Origin: Aquamicrobium defluvii
GTDB lineage: Bacteria; Pseudomonadota; Alphaproteobacteria; Rhizobiales; Rhizobiaceae
DNA: 64,000 nucleotides
Reading direction: 5' to 3'
Assembly: GCF_004363725.1 (NCBI RefSeq)
Contig: NZ_SNZF01000013.1
Span: 1-64,000, forward strand
Position 1 is the first letter of the stretch; each line of letters starts with the position of its first letter. The notes under the pieces were generated by a model. The model had not been told where the DNA came from. It saw nothing but the letters and a program-made list of their open reading frames with translations, and did not search any database. A program made the position numbers and the translations under genes. Positions 63,566 to 64,000 of this stretch are shown piece by piece.

Positions 63566-64000
63566 TCAGGCGGCCCTGCTTCCACCGGCACGGCGGGACG
63601 CGATGCCCGCCAGTGCCGAACGGAACAGTTCAAGGTCCTGCACGCTCGTCTCCTGCCCGATCGACACGCGCAACGCACCCTGTATTTCGTCAACTCCCAT
63701 CGCCGCCAGGACATGGCTGGGACCAACCTTGCCCGACGAACAGGCGGAGCCGGCTGACAGCGCCACGCCGGCAAGGTCGAAGGCGATCTGGGCCGTCTCG
63801 GCCTTGAGGCCGGGAATGGCGAAGAAGCTCGTATTGGCCAGACGCGGCGCGGCATGCCCGAAGATGACGGCATCCGGCACCAGTTCCACGAGCGCCGCCT
63901 CGAAACGGTCGCGCATGTTGCGAACCCTGTCGACGGACCCGAGCCCTTCCAGCACTGCCGCCGCGGCGGCACCGAACCCCGCAATGCCGGCAAGATTTTC
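63566..64000 (-). CDS. Cysteine desulfurase, NifS/IscS-like, partial (5' end beyond the window)
   Basis: The last 144 residues of a class V aminotransferase-fold cysteine desulfurase. ENLAGIAGFGAAAAAVLEGL enters at the window edge, followed by the catalytic loop GVALSAGSACSSGKVGPSHVLAAMG (Cys in the ACSSG motif, group I type) and VRVSIG-like LRVSIGQETSVQDLE. It is different from SufS, whose active-site loop is shorter. Rhizobial SUF operons often start with such a second desulfurase. It is 156 bp upstream of sufB. The N-terminal PLP-binding part cannot be seen. Confidence 0.88.
   Translation of the reverse strand, partial: ENLAGIAGFGAAAAAVLEGLGSVDRVRNMRDRFEAALVELVPDAVIFGHAAPRLANTSFFAIPGLKAETAQIAFDLAGVALSAGSACSSGKVGPSHVLAAMGVDEIQGALRVSIGQETSVQDLELFRSALAGIASRRAGGSRAA

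Overview
The window looks like the chromosome of a high-GC alphaproteobacterium of the order Hyphomicrobiales (Rhizobiales), probably near the Phyllobacteriaceae/Mesorhizobium group. The evidence is a set of lineage-typical genes and neighbourhoods: DUF2155 beside an NDUFA12-like complex I accessory gene, the F1-ATPase inhibitor subunit zeta beside purC, purS/purQ/purL, a bolA/grxD pair, DUF3126, a SUF cluster ordered sufB-sufC-sufD-sufS-sufT-sufA, a B12-dependent ribonucleotide reductase, and a recA promoter with an alphaproteobacterial LexA box. This assignment rests on gene content alone. About 95% of the window is ordinary core genome.

Positions 1-2790 are accessory DNA, the right end of a plasmid-like or integrative element. 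It carries, on the minus strand, an ArdC-type antirestriction protein, a DUF2958 protein and a ParB-like protein cut off near position 97 by what may be an insertion-sequence end. A small plus-strand AlpA/excisionase-like protein follows. The element ends in or against a radC gene of which only the last third remains. An AT-rich inverted repeat lies at that junction.

Positions 2790-15700 hold DUF2155, the NDUFA12 homologue, panB-panC (pantothenate), a GNAT acetyltransferase overlapping gatB, a CBS protein, a rhomboid protease, PAS and PilZ proteins, a periplasmic transglutaminase-like peptidase, a gamma-carbonic-anhydrase-like protein, DUF3126 and cysE. Positions 15700-23500 hold nrdJ with an NrdR-box candidate, an ECF sigma/anti-sigma pair followed by Bax-inhibitor-1-like and DUF2076 proteins, and a GH25 lipoprotein. 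Positions 23500-36500 are a mix of small regulators, secreted hypotheticals, an XdhC-like protein, a flavin reductase, a periplasmic binding protein coupled to a P1 peptidase, purB and several small-molecule enzymes.

Positions 36500-43450 are the purine block (zeta subunit, purC, purS, purQ, a lipoprotein, purL) with bolA and grxD. Positions 43450-52700 hold an MFS efflux pump, ttcA, rpsD, a divergent HxlR regulator/NmrA-like reductase pair, murI, trmJ, icd and aqpZ. Positions 53000-64000 hold alaS, recA, a TfoX-like protein and the SUF iron-sulfur cluster assembly genes, ending inside a second cysteine desulfurase.

Four points stand out. (1) The accessory module has near-identical hairpin leaders before its parB-like and ardC genes. 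(2) Families of mosaic palindromic intergenic repeats recur across the window and several overlap stop codons. (3) There is a three-stem-loop candidate small RNA on the minus strand at 9425-9535. (4) panB and panC are separated by a perfect 12-bp tandem duplication. I found no CRISPR array, rRNA, tRNA, prophage or convincing new multi-gene defence system.
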